NCBI RefSeq assembly: GCF_008329525.1
Contig: NZ_NPKQ01000003.1
Coordinates: forward strand, 488,289 to 552,288
DNA: 64,000 nucleotides
Source: Tardiphaga sp. P9-11
Lineage (GTDB): Bacteria > Pseudomonadota > Alphaproteobacteria > Rhizobiales > Xanthobacteraceae
Direction: 5' to 3'
Of this stretch, positions 44,613-53,587 are shown in pieces (within the stretch, counting starts at the first letter, position 1; the number at the start of each line of letters is the position of its first letter). The translations under genes and the position numbers were made by a program. The notes under the pieces are model-generated. The model did not search any database, was not told where the DNA came from, and was given only the letters and a program-made list of their open reading frames with translations.

Positions 44613-46160
44613 TTACTTGTCGATCCAGGCGTCGCGGAAGCCGTCATTGACGCCGATACCGGTCGTGATCAGATTCTTGATCTTGCAATTCGTGATAGTC
44701 GGGAACTGCAATTCAAGCTGCCAAGCCACAGGCACGTCTTCGACGAGAATCTTCTGGACCTTGTCGTAGATTTCCTTGCGCTTCGAATCCGGCGTTGCAA
44801 CAGCGCCTTCTTCGAACAGCTTGTCGACCTCAGGATTGGAATATCCTTCGAGGTTGTTGAACAGCTGACCCTTCTGGATCGCGCTCGTCACGTAGTTGCG
44901 GCCAACGCCGAGCGCCGGATCGCCGTACTGGTAGAGATAGGTGAACGAGATGTCGTAATCCCATTCGCTGTTCTTCTGGTTCGAACCGGGCACGTCGGTC
45001 GCGATGGTCTCGATATTCATGCCGACGTCGACGAGGTTCTGCTTCACAGCTTCACCCCAGCGCGACCAGGTCTCGCCGTAAGGCAGCGGCATCAGGCGGA
45101 TCTTCTCGCCCTTGTAGCCGGCTTCCTTCAGCAGCGCCTTGGCCTTGGCCGGATCGTAGGGGTATTTCGGCACGTTGTCGGTGTAGAACTTGATTGCCGA
45201 CGAGGACGGGCCGGTGGCCACCTTGCCGAGACCGTTCCAGATCACGTCCTTGGCGAATTCACGGTCCACCGCATACATGATCGCCTGACGCACCTTCTTG
45301 TTCGCGAGCACAGGGTTGCGGTTGTTCAGCCACATCCAGGCCATCGGCGAGAAGAACTCCCAGCCGTCGCCGGTGACGCAGGTATTCGGCAGCTTGCTGA
45401 CGCGCGGCACGTCGAAGTTCTCGATCGACCCCCCCGGCAGAACGTCGACCTTGCCGGTCTCGTAGGCCACCGAACGCGCAGCGGCGTCCGGAATGATCTG
45501 CCAGTAGATGCCGTCGATATAGGGCTTGCCCTTGACGTGATAGTTCGGGTTCTTCACCAGCTGGATGAACGAACCCTTTTTCCATTCCTTGAACATGAAC
45601 GGGCCGGTACCGATCGGCGCGTTATTCGCCGGATTGGTCTTGACGTCCGTGCCTTCGTAGATGTGCTTTGGGATGATCGGCATCGAGCCGACTTCGAAGA
45701 TGCCGATGAAGGGGCCAAAGGGCTGCTTCAGCGTGAAGACGACCGTGTAATCGTCCGGCGCTTCGACCTTGTCGAGCTGCACCAGGTTGTTGCGCGCACG
45801 GGCGTGGGTGACCTTCAGCGTCTCGATGGAGAACAGCACGTCGGCCGCGGTGAACGGCTTGCCGTCATGCCAGGTCACGCCCTGCTTGAGCTTGAAAGTG
45901 TAGGTCTTGGCATCCGGGCTGATGGTCCAGCTCTCGGCGAGACCGGGCTGCGGCTCCAGTGTCTTGCTGTAACGCAGCAGGCCTTCATAGATGTTGCCCG
46001 AGACCATCTGGGTCGGGCCGTTCTGAACGAGTGCGAGCATCAGGCCCGGCGGTTCAGGCTGGATCACCGCATTGATGGTACCGCCCAGTTTGGGCTCCTG
46101 CGCCATCGCGAGAGTGCTCACGCTGCTGAGCGCCAAAGCCAGTACGAGTTTCTTCAACAT
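44613..46160 (-). CDS. ABC transporter substrate-binding protein, family 5 (peptide type)
   Basis: A 515-residue periplasmic binding protein. Signal peptide MLKKLVLALALSSVSTLAMA, cut before QEPKLGG; no lipobox. Family-5 features: YTFKLKQGVTWHDGKPFTAADVLFSIET and KVRQAIMYAVDREFAKDVIW. Members bind di/oligopeptides, opines, nickel or glycosides; ligand unknown here. ATG at 46160 follows GGGGAAAGAT, better than the frame start at 46187. It lies 66 bases after the aldolase gene. Confidence 0.93.
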   Translation of the reverse strand: MLKKLVLALALSSVSTLAMAQEPKLGGTINAVIQPEPPGLMLALVQNGPTQMVSGNIYEGLLRYSKTLEPQPGLAESWTISPDAKTYTFKLKQGVTWHDGKPFTAADVLFSIETLKVTHARARNNLVQLDKVEAPDDYTVVFTLKQPFGPFIGIFEVGSMPIIPKHIYEGTDVKTNPANNAPIGTGPFMFKEWKKGSFIQLVKNPNYHVKGKPYIDGIYWQIIPDAAARSVAYETGKVDVLPGGSIENFDVPRVSKLPNTCVTGDGWEFFSPMAWMWLNNRNPVLANKKVRQAIMYAVDREFAKDVIWNGLGKVATGPSSSAIKFYTDNVPKYPYDPAKAKALLKEAGYKGEKIRLMPLPYGETWSRWGEAVKQNLVDVGMNIETIATDVPGSNQKNSEWDYDISFTYLYQYGDPALGVGRNYVTSAIQKGQLFNNLEGYSNPEVDKLFEEGAVATPDSKRKEIYDKVQKILVEDVPVAWQLELQFPTITNCKIKNLITTGIGVNDGFRDAWIDK

Positions 46161-46226
46161 ATCTTTCCCCTTAGTGCCTGCAGGCACGTAACCCAGATCA
46201 GTTGACGATGTGTAGCGGAAGCCGGA

Positions 46227-47006
46227 TCAATTCTTGTAATCGGCGTCCGTGCGCTCGAGCATGCGCTTGAAGGCTTCCCACTCGCTGTCCGGCTTGCCGC
46301 CTTCGGTGCCATGCACCTTGTCGTAACCGCGGTCATACTGGCCGGCGGTGTGCGCGGCAATGGCGTGGGACGGACGAATGACTTCGGCTCCGGTTGAAAG
46401 GATAGCGAGCTGCGCGCGGCACGAACGCTCCATGTTGAACATCAGCTTGAAGGCTTCGCCAACCGAACGTCCGCAGGTCAGGAGGCCGTGATTGCGCAGG
46501 ATCAGAACCATCTTGTCGCCGAGATCGGCCACCAGGCGCTCACGCTCGGACAGGTCCAGCGCGATACCTTCGAAGTCATGATAGGCGATGCGGTCGGTGA
46601 ACTGCATCGACCACTGGTTCAGCGGCTGCAGACCATCCTTCAGGCAGGACACGGCGACGCCGGCAACCGTGTGCGTGTGCAGCACGCACTGCGCATCATG
46701 GCGGGCTGCGTGAACCGCGCTGTGAATGGTGAAGCCGGCTGGATTGATGCCGAGGCCGAGCGGATCGTCGACGACTTTACCGTCGACGTCCACGGTGACG
46801 AGGTTGCCTGCCGTCACTTCCTCGAAGCGCATGCCGTAGGGATTGATCAGGAAGCGGTCCTGCGTACCGGGGACGCGTACCGAAATATGCGTGTAAATGC
46901 TGTCATCGAGGCCGAGGCGATGGATCAGACGATAGGCCGCGGCGAGATCAATACGGACCTGCTTGGCAGCATCGAGGGTCGGCGTAATGTTTGCATGCAT
47001 ATTCAC
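46227..47006 (-). CDS. Class II aldolase/adducin family protein
   Basis: A 259-residue metal-dependent aldolase-fold protein. Zinc-ligand histidines are visible in VLHTHTVAGVAV and in ILRNHGLLTCG, with GNLVTVDVDGKVVDD between fold elements. The family includes fuculose-phosphate aldolase, ribulose epimerase and decarboxylases acting on 2-oxo or hydroxy acids; a C-C lyase or decarboxylase acting on a pathway intermediate is likely. It is the first gene of the leftward operon and diverges from the GntR gene over a 123-base control region. Confidence 0.9.
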   Translation of the reverse strand: MNMHANITPTLDAAKQVRIDLAAAYRLIHRLGLDDSIYTHISVRVPGTQDRFLINPYGMRFEEVTAGNLVTVDVDGKVVDDPLGLGINPAGFTIHSAVHAARHDAQCVLHTHTVAGVAVSCLKDGLQPLNQWSMQFTDRIAYHDFEGIALDLSERERLVADLGDKMVLILRNHGLLTCGRSVGEAFKLMFNMERSCRAQLAILSTGAEVIRPSHAIAAHTAGQYDRGYDKVHGTEGGKPDSEWEAFKRMLERTDADYKN

Positions 47007-47070
47007 AGGCGCGGTTCCCGGCTTTTTTTAAGGTGCGGGCAGGAAACACAATCGCATGGCAGCTCGCAAG

Positions 47071-47098
47071 ATTAAACTGTCGACAATCGACGATTAAT
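47071..47098. promoter_or_regulatory. Candidate GntR operator in the divergent control region
   Basis: The palindrome TGTCGACA (47078-47085) lies inside a larger imperfect inverted repeat: attaa...gtcga-caa-tcgac...ttaat (47071-47098). FCD-type GntR regulators bind similar short TGTC/GACA palindromes. The site is midway between the aldolase (47006) and gntR (47130) starts, so one site could control both operons. Confidence 0.6.
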
Positions 47099-47129
47099 TC
47101 TTGTACAGGGGAAGAAACGGGTCCCCCGC

Positions 47130-47837
47130 ATGCGTTTGATTACCCCTCCAGTTGGTCTGACCGCCCTCGCCGACACCGATCTTGTCGGGCAGGTCGCGCG
47201 CATCCTGACCCAGGCCATCATCAACGGACAGTTGTTGCCCGGCGCCAAGGTCGTCGAGGCAGGCATCGCCCGCGAGCTTGGCATCAGCCGCGCCCCCGTC
47301 CGCGAAGCTGCACGGCTGCTCGAGCAACAGGGTCTGCTGGTCTCGCATCCGCGCCGCGGCTTCTTCGTACGCAAGCTCGAAGCGACGGATATCGACGAGA
47401 TCTACGACCTGCGCATCTGCGTCGAATGTCATGCCGGCGTACTCGCCTCGAAGAACATGACGCCTGCCAATCGCGACATGCTGCGCCGACAGATCGACGT
47501 CATGCATGAGACTGCGGCGATCGACGATCATGCGCGGCAGATCGAGGAAGACTACAAATTTCACCGCATGATCTGCGAAATTGCCGGCAGCAAACGTCTG
47601 TTGCGATTGTTCGACGATCTCGCGTCGGAGCTGCGGATGACGATCGGCCTGATCGGCCGGCTCTATGACGATCCGCACCGTATTGCGCAGACCCATGAGG
47701 CGCTGCTCGAAGTCCTCGAACAGGGCCATCCCGATATCATCACCGCGCGGATCGACTATCACATCGGCGCTGCCTGGCGCGAAGTCGGCAAGCTGGTCCG
47801 CGAACTTCCCTCCTCAACGAATGGAGTCGCCACGTGA
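47130..47837 (+). CDS. GntR family transcriptional regulator, FCD subgroup
   Basis: A 235-residue regulator: winged helix at the N-terminus (QVARILTQAIINGQLLPGAKVVEAGIARELGISRAPVREAARLLEQQGLL) and an FCD effector domain (DIDEIYDLRICVECHAGVLA, then DYKFHRMICEIAGSKRLLRL and a final H in IDYHIGAAW). FCD members often bind carboxylic acids, sometimes with a metal through the D/H set. It is the first gene of the rightward operon, overlaps the deacetylase start by four bases (GTGA), and probably senses the pathway substrate. Confidence 0.94.
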   Translation: MRLITPPVGLTALADTDLVGQVARILTQAIINGQLLPGAKVVEAGIARELGISRAPVREAARLLEQQGLLVSHPRRGFFVRKLEATDIDEIYDLRICVECHAGVLASKNMTPANRDMLRRQIDVMHETAAIDDHARQIEEDYKFHRMICEIAGSKRLLRLFDDLASELRMTIGLIGRLYDDPHRIAQTHEALLEVLEQGHPDIITARIDYHIGAAWREVGKLVRELPSSTNGVAT

Positions 47838-48859
47838 AGGCCGTTTATTCAGACAAGCATGCGAGCCACGATCCGCAGTTCTTTCTCGTGCGCGGCCAGA
47901 TCCGCCGCACCACCGAACAACCGGAGCGCGCGGTGCGTCTGCTCAAGGGCCTGAACGACGGCAAGCACACCATCGTGGCGCCGACCGAGTTCGGCCAGGG
48001 CCCGCGCGCGCGGGTGCATTCGCCGGAATATCTGCGCTTTCTCGAAGGCGCCTGGGACGAATGGACGAAACTGCCGGATTACGGCCCGGAGATGATTGCC
48101 AACTTCCATCCGAACCGCGTCGCGGGCAGCTATCCGACCAGCATCATCGGTAAACTCGGCTGGCACACCGCAGACACCGCCTGCCCGATCGGTCCGGGTA
48201 CATATGCGGGCGCCTGCGCCTCGACCGACGTTGCCGTCACCGCTGCTCAAATGGTGATGGACGGCGAGAGTGCCGTCTATGCACTCTGTCGCCCGCCCGG
48301 CCATCACTGCTATCGCGACATGGCCGGCGGCTTCTGCTTCATGAACAATTCGGCGATTGCCGCCGAACATCTCCGCACTAAACACGAACGTGTCGTCATT
48401 CTCGACGTCGACGTGCATCACGGCAACGGCACCCAGGGCATCTTCTATTCGCGCCCGGACGTGCTGACGGTGTCGATCCACGCCGATCCCGGCAACTACT
48501 ACCCGTTCGTCTGGGGCTTCGCCGACGAAAAGGGTGAAGGGAATGGTTTGGGCACCAATCTCAACATCCCGCTTGCCCACGGCACCGGTGATGACGGCTT
48601 TATCGACGCACTCACTCTGGCCGAGAAGACCATCAAGGCCTTCGCTCCGACCGCACTGGTGCTCGCACTCGGCCTCGACGCGTCCGAGCAAGATCCTCTG
48701 GCAGCCCTGAAAGTTACCACCCCGGGCTTCAAACGCATCGGCGAAGCCGTTGCGCGCATGGGACTGCCCACCGTCCTCGTTCAGGAAGGCGGATATCTCT
48801 CCGACATCCTGGGCGCCAACCTCACCTCCACCCTCGCCGGCTTCGAAGCCGCGCGCTAA
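47834..48859 (+). CDS. Histone-deacetylase-family amidohydrolase, acetylpolyamine amidohydrolase type
   Basis: A 341-residue zinc amidohydrolase resembling acetylpolyamine amidohydrolase (AphA) of Mycoplana: LCRPPGHHCYRDMAGGFCF gives the catalytic histidines H157/H158, zinc ligands D193 and H195 lie in DVDVHHGNGTQ, D282 in ALGLDASEQDPL, and the catalytic tyrosine is Y321 in VQEGGY. The long loop after residue 75 that makes the narrow AphA channel is present in outline. It should remove acetyl (or another acyl) groups from a linear amine. GTG start overlapping gntR. The aminotransferase behind it could use the freed amine. Confidence 0.92.
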   Translation: MKAVYSDKHASHDPQFFLVRGQIRRTTEQPERAVRLLKGLNDGKHTIVAPTEFGQGPRARVHSPEYLRFLEGAWDEWTKLPDYGPEMIANFHPNRVAGSYPTSIIGKLGWHTADTACPIGPGTYAGACASTDVAVTAAQMVMDGESAVYALCRPPGHHCYRDMAGGFCFMNNSAIAAEHLRTKHERVVILDVDVHHGNGTQGIFYSRPDVLTVSIHADPGNYYPFVWGFADEKGEGNGLGTNLNIPLAHGTGDDGFIDALTLAEKTIKAFAPTALVLALGLDASEQDPLAALKVTTPGFKRIGEAVARMGLPTVLVQEGGYLSDILGANLTSTLAGFEAAR

Positions 48860-48906
48860 CCAAACCACCAACAACACGAAACGCGATCAAACTCGAAGGA
48901 CACGTT

Positions 48907-50184
48907 ATGTCGACCAATGCAGAAATCTTCGCACGCCGCGAAGCCGCCGTTCCCCGCGGCATCGGCCATTCCACCCCGATCTCGGCGCAGCGCGCGCTGA
49001 ATGCGGAAGTCTGGGACGTCGAAGGCAAGCGCTATGTCGACTTCGCCGGCGGCATCGCCGTGCTCAACACCGGCCACTGCCATCCGACCATCATGGCTGC
49101 CGTGCGCGAGCAGATGGAGAACTTCACCCACACCTGCTTCCAGGTGCTGCTGTACGAATCCTACGTGACCCTGGCCGAGCGCCTCAACAAGCTGGCGCCA
49201 ATCGACGGCGCCACCAAGACCGCGTTCTTCACCACCGGCGCAGAAGCCACCGAGAACGCCATCAAGATGGCCCGTGCCGCCACCGGCCGCGCCGGCGTCA
49301 TCGCCTTCACCGGCGGTTTCCATGGCCGCACCCACATGACCATGACCATGACCGGCAAGGTGTTCCCCTACAAGAAGGGCTTTGGCGGAGCCATGCCGGA
49401 AGTTTGGCACGTGCCGTTCCCAGCCGCGCCACTTGATGTCACCGTTGAGGAATCGCTCAAGTATCTTAGCTTCCTGTTCAAGGCCGACATCGATCCGGCC
49501 CGCGTCGCAGCGATCATCATCGAACCCGTGCAGGGCGAAGGCGGCTTCCACCAGGCGCCACCGGAATTGATGCGCGCGCTGCGCAAGATCTGCGACGAGA
49601 ATGGTATCGTCTTCATCGCCGACGAAGTACAGACCGGCTATGGCCGCACCGGCAAGATGTTCGCGATGGAACATTACGACGTGATGCCCGACCTCATCAC
49701 CGTGGCGAAGAGCCTGGCCGGCGGCTTCCCGCTGTCGGGTGTGATCGGCAAGGCGAAGATCATGGACGCCGCCGATCCGGGCGGCCTCGGCGGCACCTAT
49801 GCCGGCAATCCGCTGGCGATTGCAGCAGCGATGGCCGTACTCGACGTGTTCGAGAAGGAGAAGCTGGTCGAGCGCGCCAACCACATCGGCGAGCGCATCA
49901 CCACGCGCCTGAAGAAGATGCAGCAGCGTAACGATCTCGTGCCTATCGTTTCGATCCGCAATGTCGGCGCCATGATCGCCTTCGACATCGTCAAGGAGCG
50001 CGGCTCTGACGCACCGGATGCGGAGATGACCAAGAAGGTGACGCAGAAGGCCACCGAAGAAGGTCTGATCCTGCTGTCCTGCGGCGTCAACTTCAACACC
50101 ATCCGCGTGCTGGTGCCACTGACGGCGCAGGACGAAATCCTCGACGAAGGCATGGAAAAGCTCGAACGCGCGCTGACTGCCTGA
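48907..50184 (+). CDS. gabT: Class III aminotransferase, 4-aminobutyrate-2-oxoglutarate transaminase type
   Basis: A 425-residue PLP enzyme closely following GabT/PuuE: FAGGIAVLNTGHCHPTIMAAV, FTTGAEATENAIKMARAATGR, GGFHGRTHMTMTMTGK, IIEPVQGEGGFHQAP, FIADEVQTGYGRTGKMFAMEH and the PLP lysine in ITVAKSLAGGFPLSG. It transfers an omega-amino group to 2-oxoglutarate. In this operon the natural substrate may be a deacetylated diamine or omega-amino acid rather than GABA. AAGGA lies eight bases before ATG 48907. Confidence 0.93.
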   Translation: MSTNAEIFARREAAVPRGIGHSTPISAQRALNAEVWDVEGKRYVDFAGGIAVLNTGHCHPTIMAAVREQMENFTHTCFQVLLYESYVTLAERLNKLAPIDGATKTAFFTTGAEATENAIKMARAATGRAGVIAFTGGFHGRTHMTMTMTGKVFPYKKGFGGAMPEVWHVPFPAAPLDVTVEESLKYLSFLFKADIDPARVAAIIIEPVQGEGGFHQAPPELMRALRKICDENGIVFIADEVQTGYGRTGKMFAMEHYDVMPDLITVAKSLAGGFPLSGVIGKAKIMDAADPGGLGGTYAGNPLAIAAAMAVLDVFEKEKLVERANHIGERITTRLKKMQQRNDLVPIVSIRNVGAMIAFDIVKERGSDAPDAEMTKKVTQKATEEGLILLSCGVNFNTIRVLVPLTAQDEILDEGMEKLERALTA

Positions 50185-50210
50185 GCCCTCTCACAAAAAG
50201 GAAAAACAAA

Positions 50211-51500
50211 ATGGCTCTCGATCCCACACTCCGCGACAAGATCATCGCCGCCGTCGACAAGGGCTTCGACGCCCAGGTCAAGTTCACCCAGGACATGGTT
50301 CGCCACGTCTCGACCCGCGGCAACGAACACACGATGCAGGACTTCATGTTCCGCGCCTTCAAGCAGCGCGGCTACAAGATGGAGCGCTTCGAGATGGACC
50401 GCGCTGCGCTCGGGCACCATCCTGGCGCCGGCGCCTGGGACGACTTGCATTCGACCGCACCGATCGTCGTCGCTACGCATTATCCCCGCGAGGAAAAAGG
50501 CCGTTCGCTGATTATGCAGGGCCATGTCGACGTGGTGCCGGAAGGCCCGCACGACATGTGGACCACGCCGCCCTACGATCCGGTGATCCAGGGCGACTGG
50601 ATGCAGGGCCGCGGCGCCGGCGACATGAAGGCCGGCTGCGCCTCCAACATCTTCGCGCTCGACGCGCTGAAGAGCCTCGGCCTGCAGCCGGCGGCAACGG
50701 TCTATCTGCAGTCGGTGGTGGAAGAGGAGTCCACCGGCGACGGCGCCTTGATGACGCATCTGCGCGGCTACAAGGCCGATGCGGTGGTGGTGTCGGAGCC
50801 GTCGCATGAGACAATCACCCGCGCCAATATCGGCGTGGTCTGGTTCCAGGTCGAAGTCCGCGGCGTGCCGGTGCATGTGCAGCGTATGGGCACCGGCGCC
50901 AATGCCATCGACGGCGCCTATCGGATCATCGGTGAATTGCGCAAGCTGGAAGCCAAGTGGAATGCGACCAAGGACCAGCACAAGCACTTCAAGAATATCG
51001 AGAAGCCGGTCAACCTGAACATCGGCAAGATTGCCGGCGGCGACTGGGCGTCATCGGTCCCGGCCTGGTGCAAGGTGGACTTCCGCATCTCGCTGCTGCC
51101 CGGCAAGACGGCCGAAGCAGCGAAGAAGGAGATCACCGACTGCGTCGCCGCTTTCGCCCATCAGGATCCGTTCCTGTCGAACATCCCGCCGACCGTGACC
51201 TTCAATGGCTTCCAGGCCGAAGGTTACGAACTCAAGCCGGGTTCGGATGCAGAAGCCACGCTGGCAGCGGCGCATGAAGCGGTGTTCGGCCAGAAGCCGA
51301 AGCCGGAAATCTCGCTCGCCTATCTCGACAGCCGCGTCTATGCGCTGTTCGACAATGTGCCGACGTTGAACTACGGCTGCATCTCGCGCGGCGTCCACGG
51401 CTTCGACGAAGGCGTCAACCTGCCCTCGCTCAAGAAGACGACGACGGCACTGGCGCTGTTCATCGCCGAATGGTGCGGCGTGGAAGAGATCAAGGCTTAG
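50211..51500 (+). CDS. M20 family deacylase (ArgE/DapE type)
   Basis: A 429-residue two-zinc amidohydrolase. Ligand motifs: MQGHVDVVPEGP, GRGAGDMKAGC and VVEEESTGDGAL (catalytic Glu-Glu pair), with a dimerisation domain (GVPVHVQRMGTGANAIDGAY) and a final histidine in SRGVHGFDEGVN. It should hydrolyse an N-acyl amino acid, an acyl-diamine or a dipeptide-like amide. Last gene of the rightward operon, 26 bases after gabT with AAAAAGGAAAAAC ahead, and followed by a terminator. Confidence 0.92.
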   Translation: MALDPTLRDKIIAAVDKGFDAQVKFTQDMVRHVSTRGNEHTMQDFMFRAFKQRGYKMERFEMDRAALGHHPGAGAWDDLHSTAPIVVATHYPREEKGRSLIMQGHVDVVPEGPHDMWTTPPYDPVIQGDWMQGRGAGDMKAGCASNIFALDALKSLGLQPAATVYLQSVVEEESTGDGALMTHLRGYKADAVVVSEPSHETITRANIGVVWFQVEVRGVPVHVQRMGTGANAIDGAYRIIGELRKLEAKWNATKDQHKHFKNIEKPVNLNIGKIAGGDWASSVPAWCKVDFRISLLPGKTAEAAKKEITDCVAAFAHQDPFLSNIPPTVTFNGFQAEGYELKPGSDAEATLAAAHEAVFGQKPKPEISLAYLDSRVYALFDNVPTLNYGCISRGVHGFDEGVNLPSLKKTTTALALFIAEWCGVEEIKA

Positions 51501-51529
51501 TCACACAGGCTTCAGCCTGAAGACGAATG

Positions 51530-51556
51530 GGCGGCGGAGCAATCCGCCGCCTTTTT
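51530..51556 (+). terminator. Rho-independent terminator of the gntR operon
   Basis: Nine-base arms ggcggcgga (51530-51538) and tccgccgcc (51543-51551), loop GCAA, then a T run. Confidence 0.92.
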
Positions 51557-51957
51557 CATTTCCGCCAACTACAGATACCGCCGCTGCGGCACGGCCAGAC
51601 TTGCACCCGCGTATCCGCCGCGTTGGCATCGAGCGGATTGCCGCGACGCGCGAGTTTCTTCTGGGCGGCGGCGCGCTGCGCCACGGGCTTCCCAGCCTGC
51701 CCACGCGCAACACGCGGCGCAGCCTTCACCGGATCAGCTTTCACATTCGTCTTTGCATCGGCCTTCACATCAGTCTTGGCCTGTATCTGCACCTGCTCAA
51801 ACGACGCAGGCGGACCAAGCAGTTTTGGCGACAGTACGGCCCTTTGCAGGTCAAGCAGCAAGAACTCGCCGGGCTTGTAAGTATCAGCCTGCGCGGCGCC
51901 AAAACTCGCCAGCAGAGCAATACCGGTCAAAGCCGCAATCAGATGTCTCAAACTCAT
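51556..51957 (-). CDS. Hypothetical exported protein, Lys/Ala-rich
   Basis: A 133-residue protein with a clear signal peptide (HLIAALTGIALLASFGAAQA, cut before DTYKPGEF). The mature part begins with a short conserved-looking segment (FLLLDLQRAVLSPKLLGPPASFE), then a low-complexity repeat of TDVKADAKTNVKADPVKA type, and ends with two cysteines in VWPCRSGGICSW that could form a disulphide. No family recognised. Its ATG at 51957 lies close to a terminator-free intergenic area. Confidence 0.65.
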   Translation of the reverse strand: MSLRHLIAALTGIALLASFGAAQADTYKPGEFLLLDLQRAVLSPKLLGPPASFEQVQIQAKTDVKADAKTNVKADPVKAAPRVARGQAGKPVAQRAAAQKKLARRGNPLDANAADTRVQVWPCRSGGICSWRK

Positions 51958-52187
51958 TTACGCCTCCTGAGGCCGGTTCCCGGCTTCTGGACTAACAATG
52001 TCCCTAACCTAAGCACAGATAACGCTGAATCCAGCCCTGTGTTTCCGCCGGAAGTGCCTGCAGCGCAGGCATTTCTGGCGGTAAGACTAACCACCTACGG
52101 CCCCCGTCTCTGATTGATCCATCACAATGCAACGCCGCGCTGCCGCGTAGACCCTCTGCTCGATCACATTTTTCAGCGGAGACCGCC

Positions 52188-52595
52188 ATGACATCCGTCC
52201 AGCCCTATCCCGTCGTCAGCAATCTCATCGAACGCATTGGCGACTGGTTGATCCAGCGCCGCCAGCTCCACGAACTCGGTGCGCTGGACAGCGGCGAGTT
52301 CAAGCGCATGGCCCATGAGCTTGGCCTTGCGCCAAGCGATCTCGATGCGATCGTACGCAGAGGCGTGAACGGTGCGGAGGAGTTGCCGCAGCTGCTCCGT
52401 GCGCTCGGTTTTGACGAGACCGCCATTGCGAAGATCCGGCCGCCTGACATGATGGAGATGCGCCACGCCTGCACCAGTTGCGCGCACAAACGGGCCTGCG
52501 GCACCGACCTCGCGGCCAAGACGGCGGCGGCGAATTACGAGAACTATTGTGCCAATGCCAACGATATTGCACTGCTGGCCCGGGCTAGGGAGTAG
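52188..52595 (+). CDS. DUF6455 family protein
   Basis: A 135-residue soluble protein. The N-terminal half is helical (IERIGDWLIQRRQLHELGALD, then MAHELGLAPSDLDAIVRRG); the C-terminal part has the cysteine pattern CTSCAHKRACGTDLA...YENYCANA characteristic of DUF6455, probably a metal or Fe-S site. The family has no known function. ATG at 52188 with GCGGAGA ahead. Monocistronic. Confidence 0.8.
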   Translation: MTSVQPYPVVSNLIERIGDWLIQRRQLHELGALDSGEFKRMAHELGLAPSDLDAIVRRGVNGAEELPQLLRALGFDETAIAKIRPPDMMEMRHACTSCAHKRACGTDLAAKTAAANYENYCANANDIALLARARE

Positions 52596-52908
52596 ATTAT
52601 TCTCCAACCTCGCCGAAATTGCCCGAAAAGCCGGCCAGGTAAGCCTAATCGGTTAGGTTAAGATTTGGTTTAAGTTGCGACGAACCCGGGCTGCGATACC
52701 GTCAAACGCGTCGCGCAGTGGAGTCCGGAAGTCGCTTTCCAACTCCTAATTTCAATGCTCGGCACGGGACCGCCGTTATTACCTGCGTCGGCGGTCCCAC
52801 CCCTTGGCAGACAATTCCGACCACACAATGCGTGATCGCAGCGCGTCACGCGACCTGCGTCATGTTGCGCCTGCGTGCGCCCGATAACGTGCAGAACAGC
52901 TGTGACAC
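52596..52908. other. Intergenic region, one hairpin
   Basis: About 310 bases between convergent genes. It contains ten-base arms gggaccgccg (52766-52775) and cggcggtccc (52789-52798) with a 13-base loop and no T run, and a short run of ggtta-like direct repeats near 52650-52672. No gene seen. Confidence 0.5.
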
Positions 52909-53322
52909 CTAGATATCGGCGAACACCTCGAGCAGATTTCCATCGGGATCGCGAAAGAACAGCGTGCGGTGTCCGAAGGATTGATCGGTCGGCGGTAACA
53001 CAAGGTCGATACCTTTCCGCGCCAACTCCTTGGCACAGGCATCGACTTCCGCAGCGGAAACCTTAAAGGCAAGCTGAAGTGCTGCACCGCCAACCGGGAC
53101 CGGATGATCCGACGCGGTGCGGCTTGGTATGGCCAGAGCTAACGTGTTGCAGCCGATGCGAAATTCTATCCAGCCGGACGACAGCACGCGCTGCAGCGAA
53201 AAGCCGAGCACCGTCTCGTAGAAGCGACGCATCGCGTCCATGTTACGGACGAAGATGACCGTGTAGTCGATGGCGCGAATGGCTTGAAAGGCTGACTTGG
53301 TGTCTGCACCCTGTTCATCCAT
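52909..53322 (-). CDS. VOC (glyoxalase/dioxygenase) superfamily protein
   Basis: A 137-residue two-module VOC fold: AIDYTVIFVRNMDAMRRFYETVLGF in the first module and DLVLPPTDQSFGHRTLFFRDPDGNLLEVFAD in the second. The glutamate of the second metal site is kept (LLEVF), but the first position is tyrosine rather than histidine (DYT), so metal binding is uncertain. Function cannot be told. Monocistronic. Confidence 0.85.
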   Translation of the reverse strand: MDEQGADTKSAFQAIRAIDYTVIFVRNMDAMRRFYETVLGFSLQRVLSSGWIEFRIGCNTLALAIPSRTASDHPVPVGGAALQLAFKVSAAEVDACAKELARKGIDLVLPPTDQSFGHRTLFFRDPDGNLLEVFADI

Positions 53323-53587
53323 CCCGGCTTCTCCATGCTCATCCGGCGAGATGATCTATCAGCATCAAGCCTCGCACAGCTGGCTGCGCATCTACAACTG
53401 CAGGGCAAATTGCGCATGCGCGTCACCGCAACGCAGCAGAAGTACGCGTTGCGAATGCTCGCAATTTAATCCGCGACACAGTGTTGCTGTGCGCAATCTT
53501 CCTTGACTTGCTCTCGCCGCACTTGGCAGTCTGACGTCACACAAAAAGCATCGGGCAACGACCCAGATGCACCTAGGGAGAGACACC

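Noticed and set aside
53480..53540. Sigma-54 promoter before the liv-type operon
   Set aside because: A TTGGCA-like string occurs but no GC element at the required distance.
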